The notes under the pieces: generated by a model | Database searches by the model: none | Told to the model about the DNA's origin: nothing | What the model saw: the letters and a program-made list of their open reading frames with translations, nothing else | Part shown: positions 1-9,721 of the stretch, piece after piece | Numbering within the stretch: the stretch's first letter is position 1 | Layout: each line of letters begins with the position of its first letter | Position numbers and translations under genes: made by a program | Assembly: GCF_016889705.1 (NCBI RefSeq) | Contig: NZ_CP069526.1 | Span: 248,001-312,000 of the forward strand | Direction of reading: 5' to 3' | Source of the DNA: Amycolatopsis sp. FDAARGOS 1241 | Lineage (GTDB): Bacteria > Actinomycetota > Actinomycetes > Mycobacteriales > Pseudonocardiaceae | Length of the DNA: 64,000 nt

Positions 1-24
1 CCGCGCGGAATATCCAGTTCGGGC

Positions 25-237
25 TCAAGTGAAGCGTGGTGGCGGTTTCAGCACGCTCGCCCGGTAATCGGTCACCGCGCGGCTCTCGGCGATTCCGGGC
101 TTGGGGTTCAGGCCCCACTTCCGGATCACCTTGAGGGCCTGCGCCGGCCGGTTGTCCGAAACCAGTTTGTCGACCTCGAACTGCAGGTCCAGCGGCATGG
201 TGGCCCACAGAGCGCGGGCGGCGGCGTCGTCGGTCAC
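25..237 (-). CDS. small hypothetical protein downstream of thiD
   Basis: A 70-residue protein with a GTG start 17 bases after the thiD stop, so it is probably the last gene of the thiC-thiD operon. It is soluble and charged, with a central segment FEVDKLVSDNR and a Pro-rich C-terminus (KPPPRF). I recognise no domain and see no signal peptide or membrane segment. Position in the operon is the only hint to its role, and a thiamine function is not shown. The start is chosen because the reading frame upstream becomes an Arg/His-rich antisense shadow of thiD. Confidence 0.65.
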   Translation of the reverse strand: MTDDAAARALWATMPLDLQFEVDKLVSDNRPAQALKVIRKWGLNPKPGIAESRAVTDYRASVLKPPPRFT

Positions 238-254
238 GGGTCCAGTGTGGCCGG

Positions 255-1073
255 TCAGTGGGCCAGCCGCCAGAACGGGGAGACCGGGCCCACGCCCGCG
301 CCCAGCGGGTAGGCCTCGGCGACGCAGCGTTCGATGAACCGCTTGGCTTCGCCCACGGCCGTCGGCACGTCGGCGCCCTTGGCGAGCGACGACGTGATGG
401 CCGAGGCCATCGTGTCGCCGCCGCCGTGGGTGTTCTCCGTCGCGATCCGCGGTCCGCTGAACTCGACGACATCGGTGCCGTTCGTGAGCAGATCCACGCA
501 GTCCTCGGCCTCGTGGAGGTGCCCGCCCTTCACGAGCACCCACGACGAACCGAACTCCAGCAGTGCTTCGGCCGCCGCGCGCTGGGTTTCGGTCCCGGTG
601 ACCGTGACGCCGGTGAGCAGCCGCACCTCGTCGAGGTTCGGCGTGATCAGCGTGGCCCGCGGGAAGAGCTCGGTGCGGATGGCTTCGAGCGCCTCCTCGC
701 GCAGCAGCGCGTGCCCGGTCATCGAGGCCGCGACCGGGTCGACGACGAACGGCGTGTCCGTGTCGCGTCCGATGTGGACTTCGTCGAGCGTCTTCGCGAC
801 CGCCTGGATGATGTCGGCGGTGGCGAGCATGCCCGTCTTGGCCGCGTTGACGCCCATGTCGCCGGCGACGGCCTTGATCTGCGCCGTGACGACGTCGGCC
901 GGGATCTCGGTGAAACCCTGCACGCCGAGCGAATTCTGCACGGTCACCGCAGTGAGGGCGACGAGCCCGTGGACGCCGTTGGCGAAGAACGTGCGCAGGT
1001 CGGCCTGCACGCCCGCACCACCGCCGGAGTCCGATCCGGCGATGGTGAGGGCCGTGCGGGGGGTGCTGGTCAT
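255..1073 (-). CDS. thiD: ThiD, hydroxymethylpyrimidine/phosphomethylpyrimidine kinase
   Basis: A 272-residue ribokinase-fold kinase that phosphorylates HMP and HMP-P to HMP-PP, the pyrimidine half of thiamine, in the cytosol. The N-terminal ALTIAGSDSGGGAGVQADL is the family substrate-binding signature. Further family features are NSLGVQGF, the VKGGH segment near residue 180 and the C-terminal GGGDTMASAI, which holds the anion hole and the catalytic Asp. Length is normal. The ATG start has a GGAGAAAG ribosome site. It lies 32 bases after thiC on the same strand and is presumably co-transcribed under the thiC riboswitch. Confidence 0.96.
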   Translation of the reverse strand: MTSTPRTALTIAGSDSGGGAGVQADLRTFFANGVHGLVALTAVTVQNSLGVQGFTEIPADVVTAQIKAVAGDMGVNAAKTGMLATADIIQAVAKTLDEVHIGRDTDTPFVVDPVAASMTGHALLREEALEAIRTELFPRATLITPNLDEVRLLTGVTVTGTETQRAAAEALLEFGSSWVLVKGGHLHEAEDCVDLLTNGTDVVEFSGPRIATENTHGGGDTMASAITSSLAKGADVPTAVGEAKRFIERCVAEAYPLGAGVGPVSPFWRLAH

Positions 1074-1105
1074 GACTTTCTCCGGTTGTGCTGGTGCTGC
1101 TGGTG

Positions 1106-2755
<1,650 letters not shown>

Positions 2756-2866
2756 TCACTCCCTACGCCGGCATTACCCGGTCAGGTTCATGCGGTCGGC
2801 GGCACCGGGTGTCCTCAGACAGACACCAGCCGCCCTCTCAGCCCGCCAAGGCGCGAGCTCCCGCGT
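2756..2866 (-). promoter_or_regulatory. TPP riboswitch (THI element) in the thiC leader
   Basis: Read on the minus strand, the leader contains GGGCTGAGAGGG and, further 3', GAACCTGACCGGGTAATG followed by CCGGCGTAGGGA. These are the two conserved halves of the THI box, joined by a variable hairpin arm (GGTGTC...GACACC). The 5' GGGAGC strand can pair with the 3' end. The terminal AGGGAG doubles as the thiC ribosome site, so the likely mechanism is sequestration of that site when TPP is bound. Confidence 0.95.
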
Positions 2867-3011
2867 TGGTTATGGGGTTGTCCCCCGACCATGCCACGGC
2901 GGATCACGCGAGCACAAGGCGACTTGTCGACCCGTGTGTTCTTCACCGGATCGGAGCAGGCGGACGGCAGCGCTTCACGGAAGAGCGCACGAGCACGACA
3001 CCCCGCGACAC

Positions 3012-3047
3012 AAAAGAGCCTCCCCGCCCACCAGGGCGAAGAGACTC
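3012..3047 (-). terminator. Rho-independent terminator of def
   Basis: On the minus strand a 14-bp stem (GAGTCTCTTCGCCC with GGGCGGGGAGGCTC, three G-T wobbles) closes a TGGT loop and is followed by TTTT. It lies 22 bases after the def stop. Confidence 0.88.
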
Positions 3048-3068
3048 CTCGAGAAACCACCGAGACCG

Positions 3069-3647
3069 TCAGGCTTCAGCAGACTCCTCCGCGCCTTCCT
3101 TCGGCGGCAGCCAGCTCAGCCCCGGCACTCCCCACTTGTTCTTCTTCAGCATCTTCTTCGCCGCCCGCGCGTGGCGGCCCACGAGGCGGTCCAGGTACAG
3201 GTACCCGTCGAGGTGATCGGTCTCGTGCTGGAGGCACCGGGCGAAGTAGCCCGTGCCCTCGACGGTGATCGGCGTGCCGGACACGTCGAAGCCCGTCACC
3301 CGGGCCCAGGACGCCCGCCCGGTCGGGTAGGACTCGCCGGGAACCGACAGGCAGCCTTCCCAGTCGTCGTCCGGGTCAGGCATCGTTTCGGGGATCTCGG
3401 AGGTCTCCAGCCGCGGGTTCACCACCACGCCGCGGTGCTCGACGCCCTCGTCGTCGGGGCAGTCGTAGACGAAGACGCGCAGGTCGAGGCCGATCTGGTT
3501 GGCCGCGAGGCCCACGCCTTCGGCCGCGTACATCGTCTCGAACATGTCCTCGGTGAGCGTGCGCAGCTCGTCGTCGAACTCCGTGATCTCACGGGTCGGC
3601 TGGTGCAGCACGGGATCGCCGGCGATGCGGATGGGGTGGACGGTCAC
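3069..3647 (-). CDS. def: peptide deformylase
   Basis: A 192-residue metalloenzyme that removes the N-terminal formyl group from nascent proteins. All three signatures are present: GVGLAANQ (44-51), EGCLSVP with the metal ligand C99, and QHETDHLDG with H141, E142 and H145. The acidic insert around residues 85-96 ([11 protein letters not shown]) resembles mycobacterial enzymes. The Lys-rich tail ([11 protein letters not shown]) is typical of actinobacterial type I enzymes. The start is GTG. The gene is monocistronic with its own terminator and is divergent from the DUF3263 gene. Confidence 0.96.
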   Translation of the reverse strand: MTVHPIRIAGDPVLHQPTREITEFDDELRTLTEDMFETMYAAEGVGLAANQIGLDLRVFVYDCPDDEGVEHRGVVVNPRLETSEIPETMPDPDDDWEGCLSVPGESYPTGRASWARVTGFDVSGTPITVEGTGYFARCLQHETDHLDGYLYLDRLVGRHARAAKKMLKKNKWGVPGLSWLPPKEGAEESAEA

Positions 3648-3784
3648 GAGCAGCGAGTTTAGTCCGACCCTCCATTACACCTGGATCGGACCGTGACGCG
3701 CCGCGCCGGATGCCCATGTCGAGCATCGGTTCCGTGGTTCAATGACGCCCGCGGAAGGACAGCCGAAGCGATTGCGAGGACCGC

Positions 3785-4093
3785 ATGGACGCCGCGGAGT
3801 CGATGGCTGGTGATCAGCCGTCGCCGCCGGAGAGTACGGGTGGCCTGACCGAGCGCGAGCTGGACATCCTCGCGTTCGAGCGCCAGTGGTGGCGGCACGC
3901 CGGTGCCAAGGAGAACGCCATCCGGGAACGCTTCTCGCTGTCCTCGACCCGTTATTACCAGCTGCTGAACACGCTGCTGGACAAGCCTGAGGCCGTGGCG
4001 GCCGACCCGATGCTGGTGAAGCGGCTGCGCAAGACGCGCGCCGCCCGGCAGCGCAAGCGCGGCGCCCGGCGGCTGGGGATCGAACTGTCATGA
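3785..4093 (+). CDS. DUF3263 family protein
   Basis: A 102-residue protein matching the actinobacterial DUF3263 family (compare Rv0430 of M. tuberculosis). The core is LTERELDILAFERQWWRHAGAKENAIRERF followed, in the next stretch, by SSTRYYQLLNTLLD, which looks like a small helix-turn-helix. The C-terminus is strongly basic (KRLRKTRAARQRKRGARR) and could bind nucleic acid. Its stop overlaps the next start as ATGA, so the two are translationally coupled. The molecular role is unknown. Confidence 0.88.
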   Translation: MDAAESMAGDQPSPPESTGGLTERELDILAFERQWWRHAGAKENAIRERFSLSSTRYYQLLNTLLDKPEAVAADPMLVKRLRKTRAARQRKRGARRLGIELS

Positions 4094-4728
4094 GCTTCTT
4101 CTCGGGACTGTCCCGGCCCATGCGGGCCGCGGGCGTCGCGCTCATCGGGGTCGCCGTGATCGCCGCGATCATCGGCGGCGTCACCGCGCTGTCGGGCGGC
4201 GGCCCGAGCGCCAACAACGCCGGGCCCACCAGCAGTTCGGGCAGTCCGTCGGCTTCGTCACCGGCCCCGGGTTCGTCGTCGTCCGCGACGCCGCCCTCGT
4301 CGTCGGCCGTGTCCTCGGCGCCGTCCTCCGCGCCGGGCAGCCCGTCCGGACAGCCCAGCACGCAGCCGGGCCAGCAGAGCGGGCAGCCCGGCCAGCCGGG
4401 ACAGCCGGGCGACCAGCAGGCGTCCAACAAGTGGGTCACCCTGCGCGTCTACAACAACTCCCTGGTCCAGCACCTCGCCGAACAGGCCGCCAACGACTTC
4501 CGCGGCGGGGGCTGGAACGTCGCCGAGGTCGGCAACTACTCCCAGGGTGTGATCCCGCACACCACGGCCTACTTCCGCCCCGGCACCGACGAGGAAGCCG
4601 CTGCGAAACAGCTGGCCGCCGAGTTCGGCTTCGTGGCCGAGCCCCGGTTCGAAGGCATCCAGAACTCGAGCCCGGGTGTCATCGTGATCATCACGAAGGA
4701 CTACCAGAGCGGCCACAAGGGCAGTTGA
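4090..4728 (+). CDS. membrane-anchored LytR C-terminal domain protein
   Basis: A 212-residue protein with a short cytoplasmic N-terminus, one membrane segment (about residues 10-35, AAGVALIGVAVIAAIIGG) and a low-complexity Ser/Pro/Gly/Gln linker (about 36-112). An extracytoplasmic domain follows, beginning VTLRVYNNSLVQHLAEQAANDF, which matches the LytR_C family. The known homologue order (Rv0430-Rv0431) is kept. LytR_C domains are associated with cell-envelope assembly, but no enzymatic residues are evident here. It overlaps the DUF3263 gene by four bases and is followed by a strong terminator. Confidence 0.85.
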   Translation: MSFFSGLSRPMRAAGVALIGVAVIAAIIGGVTALSGGGPSANNAGPTSSSGSPSASSPAPGSSSSATPPSSSAVSSAPSSAPGSPSGQPSTQPGQQSGQPGQPGQPGDQQASNKWVTLRVYNNSLVQHLAEQAANDFRGGGWNVAEVGNYSQGVIPHTTAYFRPGTDEEAAAKQLAAEFGFVAEPRFEGIQNSSPGVIVIITKDYQSGHKGS

Positions 4729-4736
4729 CCGGCGAA

Positions 4737-4781
4737 AACAGGAGGACCCGCCGCCCTCGGGCAGCGGGTCCTCCTGTGTTT
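4737..4781. terminator. bidirectional terminator between convergent genes
   Basis: AACAGGAGGACCCGC pairs with GCGGGTCCTCCTGTG around a 12-nt loop and is followed by TTT on the plus strand. It serves the LytR_C gene and could also stop readthrough from the AAA ATPase gene on the other strand. Confidence 0.88.
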
Positions 4782-4807
4782 GGCCGGTCAGCCGGACAAG
4801 TGATCGT

Positions 4808-7087
4808 TCAGCGTTCTCGCTGCGCCTGCGCGTAAGCCTCCAACGTCGCCAGCTGGGCCGGGTCCAGTGAAGGCCGCACCGTTTCCCGGGCCTTCGCCAG
4901 GTGAGCGGCCGTGACCTCGCGCGCGTCTAGCGATTCGCGCATCGCCGTCAGGGCCGCCTCGCGGATCAGGGCGGCGCAGTCGGCGGCGGAGTAACCGTCC
5001 AGGGTGGACGCGAGGGCCGCGAGATCCACATCGGACGCCAGTGGGGTGTTCTTCGACGCCGCCGTGAGGATGGCGGCACGGGAGTCGGCGTCGGGCGGCG
5101 GCACGTAGATGCGGCGCTCCAGGCGGCCCGGCCGCAGCAGCGCCGGGTCGACGAGCTCGGGCCGGTTCGTGGCGCCCAGCACCACGACCTCGCGCATCGG
5201 CTCCACGCCGTCGAGCTCGGTGAGCAGGGCGGCGACCACGCGGTCGGCCACTCCGGAGTCGGAGGACTGGCCGCGTCGCGGCGCCAGCGCGTCGATCTCG
5301 TCGAGGAAGATCAGCGACGGCGCGGCGTCGGCGGCCCGCCGGAAGAGGTCGCGCACCGCGCGCTCGGATTCGCCGACCCACTTGTCCAGCAGCTCCGCGC
5401 CCTTGATCGCGAACACGTTGAGCGCGCCCGTGCCCGCCAGCGCTCGGACCAGGAACGTCTTGCCGCCGCCGGGTGGGCCGTAGAGCAGCACGCCGCGCGG
5501 TGGGTCGATGCCGAGCCGGGCGAACGAGTCGGGGTAGCGCAGCGGCCACAGCACCGTCTCGGTGAGGGCCTGCTTGACGTCGACCATGTTGCCGACGTCC
5601 TCGAGCGTCAGCCCGCCCGTGGCGAGGTTGTCCGAAGTGGACAGGGAGATCGGCCGGACGGTGGCCAGCGCGTCGAGCAGGTCCTGCTGCGAAATGCTCG
5701 GCTCCTCGACGTCACGCTGGCGCAGGGCGGCGCGCAGCGCGGCGTCGCGGCGCAGCGCGATGAGGTCGGCGGCCACGAACCCGGGTGTCTTCTCGGCGAG
5801 CACGCCCAGATCGGCGCCCGGTTCGACGGGGACGTCGCGCAGCAGGATCCGCAGCAGCTCCACCCGGGACTTCGCGTCGGGCAGCGGCAGGCCGAGCTCG
5901 CGGTCGAGCAGGTCGGCGGCGCGCAGCCGCGGGTCGACGGACTCGGCGCGCTGCGTCGTGGCCACCACGGCGATGCCCTCGAGCCGCATCGCCCCGCGCA
6001 GCTCCTCCAGCACGACGGTCGCCACCGGCGGCGGCTGGCTGGCCGGCAGGAGCGCGTCGACGTCGTTGATCAGCAGCACCCCGGGCCCGTCCCCGTCGGC
6101 GGCGTGGCCGATGGCCTCGCGCAGGCGCGCGTGCACGGTGCCGGGCTCGAGCACGGCGATGTTCGGCGCGGTCAGCGCCACCACGCGCACCTTCTCGGCC
6201 TGCGCGACGGACCGCACCAGCGTCGCCTTGCCGACGCCTTCGGGGCCGGACAGCAGCACGCCGAGGTGCGCCGACGTGCCGAGCCGCTCGAGCAGGTCCG
6301 GCCGGTGGAACGCCAAGTCGAACCACTCGGCGAGCTTGCGGGCGGCACCCTCGGCGCCGACGAGGTCGGTGACGGGCGGGACCGTTTCCACCAGCTCCTC
6401 TGCGGGCTCCTCGACGATCTCCGCGTCGAGGTAGTCCTCGGCCGCCGTGACGGCCGTCCTGCGCACGAGGGCGGTGGCGCTGCGGACGGGCGCCGGGTCA
6501 CCGGCCGGTTCGCCGGTGCGCGCGCCGTCGCGCCAGCTGACCACTGTGGACGGTCCGACGACGACGGCGCCGACGGGCTCCGTCGCCGTGACGGTGAGCA
6601 GCTCATTGGTCCACGTCGCCCCGATCACCCGCGAGAGCTGGCCCCGCACGGCCGCGACGTCGGCCCCCGGCGCCGGGGCGAGGTCCTGTGGCAGCAGCGA
6701 CACCGCGTCGCCGCGCGTGAGCACCTTGCCGGTCAACGCCAGCCGCAGCGTCTGCGGCGGTACGGAGACGCTGGCCAGCCTCGATCCGGCCACCGTCACC
6801 GTCTTGGCGGCCGCCACGTCGGCCGGCGCCACCACGACCTCGCCGCCCTCGGACACGCCCAGGTTCGACAGGGTGACGTCGTCCACCAGCACGACGCCGG
6901 GTATGCCCTCTTCTCCGGACGGCGCGGCCAGCGCGGCGCTGCGGCGCGCCCCGGTGAGGTGCACGGCGTCCCAGGGCCTCAGCCCGAGCGCGTCGAGCAC
7001 CTCGGGGTGCAACCGCACAACCCCCCGTCGCGAATCCAGCGCGGACGGCGTGTGCCGGACGGTCAGCGTGATCTGCGGAGCGCTCAC
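4808..7087 (-). CDS. CDC48/p97-like tandem AAA+ ATPase
   Basis: A 759-residue protein with an N-terminal CDC48-type double-psi barrel (ITLTVRH...LHPEVLDALGLRPWDAV) and two AAA modules. D2 is canonical, with GPPGGGKT near residue 535, LIFLDEIDALAP near 590 and the LLRPGRLER sensor region. D1 is degenerate: GPEGVGKAT near 280 lacks the Thr/Ser after Lys, and the Walker B reads LLINDVDALLP instead of a hhhhDE form. D1 probably binds but does not hydrolyse ATP. Expected role is unfolding or remodelling of proteins. The GTG start at 7087 has AGGG eight bases upstream; GTG at 7096 is possible. The homologue Rv0435c also sits beside pssA and psd. Confidence 0.9.
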   Translation of the reverse strand: MSAPQITLTVRHTPSALDSRRGVVRLHPEVLDALGLRPWDAVHLTGARRSAALAAPSGEEGIPGVVLVDDVTLSNLGVSEGGEVVVAPADVAAAKTVTVAGSRLASVSVPPQTLRLALTGKVLTRGDAVSLLPQDLAPAPGADVAAVRGQLSRVIGATWTNELLTVTATEPVGAVVVGPSTVVSWRDGARTGEPAGDPAPVRSATALVRRTAVTAAEDYLDAEIVEEPAEELVETVPPVTDLVGAEGAARKLAEWFDLAFHRPDLLERLGTSAHLGVLLSGPEGVGKATLVRSVAQAEKVRVVALTAPNIAVLEPGTVHARLREAIGHAADGDGPGVLLINDVDALLPASQPPPVATVVLEELRGAMRLEGIAVVATTQRAESVDPRLRAADLLDRELGLPLPDAKSRVELLRILLRDVPVEPGADLGVLAEKTPGFVAADLIALRRDAALRAALRQRDVEEPSISQQDLLDALATVRPISLSTSDNLATGGLTLEDVGNMVDVKQALTETVLWPLRYPDSFARLGIDPPRGVLLYGPPGGGKTFLVRALAGTGALNVFAIKGAELLDKWVGESERAVRDLFRRAADAAPSLIFLDEIDALAPRRGQSSDSGVADRVVAALLTELDGVEPMREVVVLGATNRPELVDPALLRPGRLERRIYVPPPDADSRAAILTAASKNTPLASDVDLAALASTLDGYSAADCAALIREAALTAMRESLDAREVTAAHLAKARETVRPSLDPAQLATLEAYAQAQRER

Positions 7088-7183
7088 GCCGTTCACCCTA
7101 GCGACGCGAGGCCGCCCCATGTGCCGAACGACGGGATGTCGCGCACCGGCGGGGGGAGAACTTCCGCTGCCCTTCGGTCCTGA

Positions 7184-8188
7184 TCAGCGCCGGCGGATGC
7201 CGATCCGCCGCCACGACCGCCGGCGCTGGCCCGGGCCCGACGCGCCGTTGCCGCTCGCCCCGCCGACCGTGCCGGTGGTGCCCCGGTCCCGGTCCCGCAG
7301 CGCGCGCGTCACGCGCACGAAATCCGACCCGTTCCGCGGCAACCGCACCGCGCGCATGGCGCCCGCGACGCGGCGCGAAGCCGGCCGCAGCCGCAGCCGG
7401 CGCTGCGAGCGGGCCCGGCGGATGGCGCGGCGCTCGCGCGGCGGCACCGTCCAGGCCTCCGGGTGGGCGGCCAGCCAGCGGTGCCGGTAGACCGAGTACG
7501 GGATGTGCAGCAGGTACAGCACCAGCGCGATCGCCAGTGCGACCAGCGGGAACTGGATGATCGCCGCTGCCAGGAGGCCGACGCCGACCAGCAGCGGTGC
7601 GATGGCCTTGGCGGGGGCCTTGACGGTCTTCAGCGACAGCGTCGGGATGCGGCTGATCAGCAACGCGGCCACGGCGATCGTCCAGACGATCACCACGTAC
7701 TGCTCGGACCACCAGCCCTCGCCCCACTGCAGCGTGGCGATGAGCGGCAGCAACGCGACCAGGCCCCCCGCCGGGGCGGGGACGCCCACGAAGAACTCCG
7801 CGGCATACGGGGGCTGCTCGGTGTCGTCGAGCAGCGTGTTGAAGCGCGCGAGCCGCAGGATCATGCAAACGGCGAAGATCAGCGACGCGACCCAGCCGAT
7901 GCGATCGCCGTGCGACTGCCACACGTACAGCACCAGCGCGGGCGCCACGCCGAACGAAATGCCGTCGGACAGGGAGTCGAGCTCGGCGCCCATCTTGGAC
8001 GTCGCGTCGAGCAGGCGGGCGATGCGGCCGTCGAGGCTGTCGAGGACGGCCGCGATGCCGATCGACGCGATGGCCATCGCGTAGTTGTTCGTGAGCGCGA
8101 ACTGCACGGCCGACAGGCCGGCGCACAGCGCGAGCACGGTGATGGCGTTCGGCAGCAGCCTGATGCCGGGGGTGGTCACGCGGACCAT
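7184..8188 (-). CDS. pssA: CDP-diacylglycerol-serine O-phosphatidyltransferase
   Basis: A 334-residue integral membrane enzyme making phosphatidylserine from CDP-diacylglycerol and serine. The CDP-alcohol phosphotransferase signature is complete (D53-G54, A57-R58, G67, D71, D75 in DGRIARLLDATSKMGAELDS). About six to eight hydrophobic segments lie between residues 10 and 230. An Arg-rich hydrophilic tail of about 90 residues (RRAIRRARSQRRLRLRP) is longer than in many homologues. The ATG start is two bases after the psd stop (TGATCATG), so the two genes are coupled. Confidence 0.94.
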   Translation of the reverse strand: MVRVTTPGIRLLPNAITVLALCAGLSAVQFALTNNYAMAIASIGIAAVLDSLDGRIARLLDATSKMGAELDSLSDGISFGVAPALVLYVWQSHGDRIGWVASLIFAVCMILRLARFNTLLDDTEQPPYAAEFFVGVPAPAGGLVALLPLIATLQWGEGWWSEQYVVIVWTIAVAALLISRIPTLSLKTVKAPAKAIAPLLVGVGLLAAAIIQFPLVALAIALVLYLLHIPYSVYRHRWLAAHPEAWTVPPRERRAIRRARSQRRLRLRPASRRVAGAMRAVRLPRNGSDFVRVTRALRDRDRGTTGTVGGASGNGASGPGQRRRSWRRIGIRRR

Positions 8189-8190
8189 GA

Positions 8191-8904
8191 TCAGCCTTCT
8201 CCCAGTGCCGGGAGTTCGGCGAGCACCGTCTCGCCGCCGACCGTGCGCTGGCCCTTCGAGACGAGCACGCGGCTGCCGGGCGGCAGGTAGAGGTCGACAC
8301 GGGAGCCGAACCGGATGAGGCCGTAGGTGGCACCGGCGGCCACCTTGTCGCCCTCGCGGATCTCGCACACGATGCGCCGCGCGACGAGGCCGGCGATCTG
8401 CACGACGACGAGCTCGTGGCCGTCGACGGTGCGCATGAGCACGGAGTTGCGCTCGTTGTCCTCGCTCGCCTTGTCCAGGTCCGCGGAGAGGAACTTGCCG
8501 GGCCGGTAGGCCACCTTCTCGACGACGCCCGGGGCCGGGATCCGCTGGACGTGCACGTCGAACACGGACAGGAACACGCTCACGCGCATCCGCGGCTCGG
8601 CGGGCAGCCCCAGCTCCGGCGGCGGCACGGCCTCCTCGATGAGGGACACCAGCCCGTCGGCCGACGCCACGGCGATGTTCGGCCGTTCCGGCGCGACGCG
8701 CTTGGGCTCGCGGAAGAACGCGGCGGTCGCCGCCGTCGCGAGCGCGCCCACCACGCCGAGGCGCTTGGAGAACCGGCGCAGCACCAGCGTCGCCGCCAGC
8801 CCGCCGAGGACGAACGGGCGTCCGGCGGGGTGCATCGGCGGGATGGTCTCCCGCGCGAGCTCCACTGCGTGGGTGAGGGGATTGCCGGTGGGCTTGCCGC
8901 TCAT
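8191..8904 (-). CDS. psd: phosphatidylserine decarboxylase proenzyme
   Basis: A 237-residue PSD-A type enzyme that decarboxylates phosphatidylserine to phosphatidylethanolamine. It has one N-terminal membrane segment (PFVLGGLAATLVLRRF) and the family block VFLSVFDVHVQRIPAPG. The C-terminal LIRFGSRVDLYLPPG holds the Gly-Ser pair where the proenzyme cleaves itself and forms the pyruvoyl group. It is the first gene of the psd-pssA pair, supplying both steps from CDP-diacylglycerol to PE. Confidence 0.95.
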   Translation of the reverse strand: MSGKPTGNPLTHAVELARETIPPMHPAGRPFVLGGLAATLVLRRFSKRLGVVGALATAATAAFFREPKRVAPERPNIAVASADGLVSLIEEAVPPPELGLPAEPRMRVSVFLSVFDVHVQRIPAPGVVEKVAYRPGKFLSADLDKASEDNERNSVLMRTVDGHELVVVQIAGLVARRIVCEIREGDKVAAGATYGLIRFGSRVDLYLPPGSRVLVSKGQRTVGGETVLAELPALGEG

Positions 8905-9152
8905 GGATCGGTTCCCCGCGTTTCGTTGCGATCGGAGGGAGGGGACGGTTTCACGTCCGATTTGGGCGTCACCACGCTACCGCCCGTCGGCGGGCGGACA
9001 CGCCCAGGGCTGGCGGGCTCTCTCCCGCAAGGGTTTCCCCGCAGCGGGTGGGCATGCCCACAAACCGGTAACGACGAGTCGAATTCCTCGACAACTCCCA
9101 GTAGTACCAGCCGCTCGGGCCCGGTGCCCGAGCCGAAACCGCCGAGGAAGCG

Positions 9153-9329
9153 ATGGCCGTGCCCGATCCGCTCATCGAGCTGCTGTGCGCCTGGCGACGG
9201 GAGATCTCCGCCGCGCCGATGCCCGTGCTCGTGGACACGGCGCTGGCCGTGCGCGTGGTCAGGGAGGCCGCCAGGGCGGGCCGGGTGCATGCATCCCCCG
9301 ACGACGCATGCACCCGGGCGCGGAACTGA
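9153..9329 (+). CDS. small hypothetical protein, 58 aa
   Basis: ATG at 9153 follows a good ribosome site (GAGGAAG) and opens a 58-codon frame, MAVPDPLIELLCAWRREI and onward, with amphipathic helix character and no membrane segment. I recognise no domain. Its 3' end contains a perfect 12-bp inverted repeat (9281-9292 with 9306-9317). The Shine-Dalgarno and protein-like composition support a real gene between psd and the membrane protein at 9378, but no family is known to me. Confidence 0.5.
   Translation: MAVPDPLIELLCAWRREISAAPMPVLVDTALAVRVVREAARAGRVHASPDDACTRARN
9281..9317. repeat. perfect 12-bp inverted repeat
   Basis: CCGGGTGCATGC (9281-9292) is mirrored exactly by GCATGCACCCGG (9306-9317) with a 13-nt loop. 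No U-run follows on either strand, so a simple terminator is unlikely. It overlaps the end of the 58-aa frame. It could be an operator or an mRNA structure. Confidence 0.7.
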
Positions 9330-9377
9330 CCAGTTTAGGGGTTTCGGGGACGTTACTGACGGTTCGTGGGCAAACCG

Positions 9378-9662
9378 TTACAAACGGTCACTGGGCCGCC
9401 GGCCGATCGCGCTGATCAGCCGCAGGATTGCCAGCAGCACGATCGCGCCGAGGATCGCGACGCCGAAGCTGGGGAAGTCGAATTCGAACCGCTGCTGCTC
9501 ACCGGTCGCGAGGCGGTAGATGAAGCCGCCGAGGGCCGCTCCGAGCACGCCGACGAGCACGCTGACCAGGCATCCCTGCCGGCGCCGCTCCGGCCCGCCG
9601 ACCACGAGGTTCGCGAGCCAGCCGACCAGTGCGCCGAAGATGATCCAGGTGAAGAAGCCCAT
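9378..9662 (-). CDS. GlsB/YeaQ/YmgE family stress-response membrane protein
   Basis: A 94-residue protein with three predicted membrane helices: GFFTWIIFGALVGWLANLVVG, LVSVLVGVLGAALGGFIY and FGVAILGAIVLLAILRLI. The layout and the GxLVGWLA motif fit the transglycosylase-associated (GlsB/YeaQ) family. These proteins accumulate under envelope or acid stress, but their biochemical activity is not established. The ATG at 9662 is preferred over an upstream start because the longer form would run into the palindromic operator at 9690-9715. It is divergent from the ArsR-type regulator and may share that operator. Confidence 0.85.
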   Translation of the reverse strand: MGFFTWIIFGALVGWLANLVVGGPERRRQGCLVSVLVGVLGAALGGFIYRLATGEQQRFEFDFPSFGVAILGAIVLLAILRLISAIGRRPSDRL

Positions 9663-9689
9663 GGCGTGAGGATACCTGCCGGTATTGTA

Positions 9690-9715
9690 CAAGAGTTGTT
9701 GTACAACTACTCTTG
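9690..9715. promoter_or_regulatory. 26-bp palindromic operator between divergent genes
   Basis: The site is CAAGAGT, one base, GTTGTACAAC, one base, ACTCTTG. It is a complete dyad apart from one T/T mismatch on each side of the central palindrome. It begins 27 bases from the membrane-protein start and ends 7 bases before the ArsR-family start. A further TTGTACAA lies at 9685-9692. Such a site would be the natural target of the adjacent regulator, giving autoregulation. The binding partner is inferred. Confidence 0.8.
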
Positions 9716-9721
9716 TGTGCC

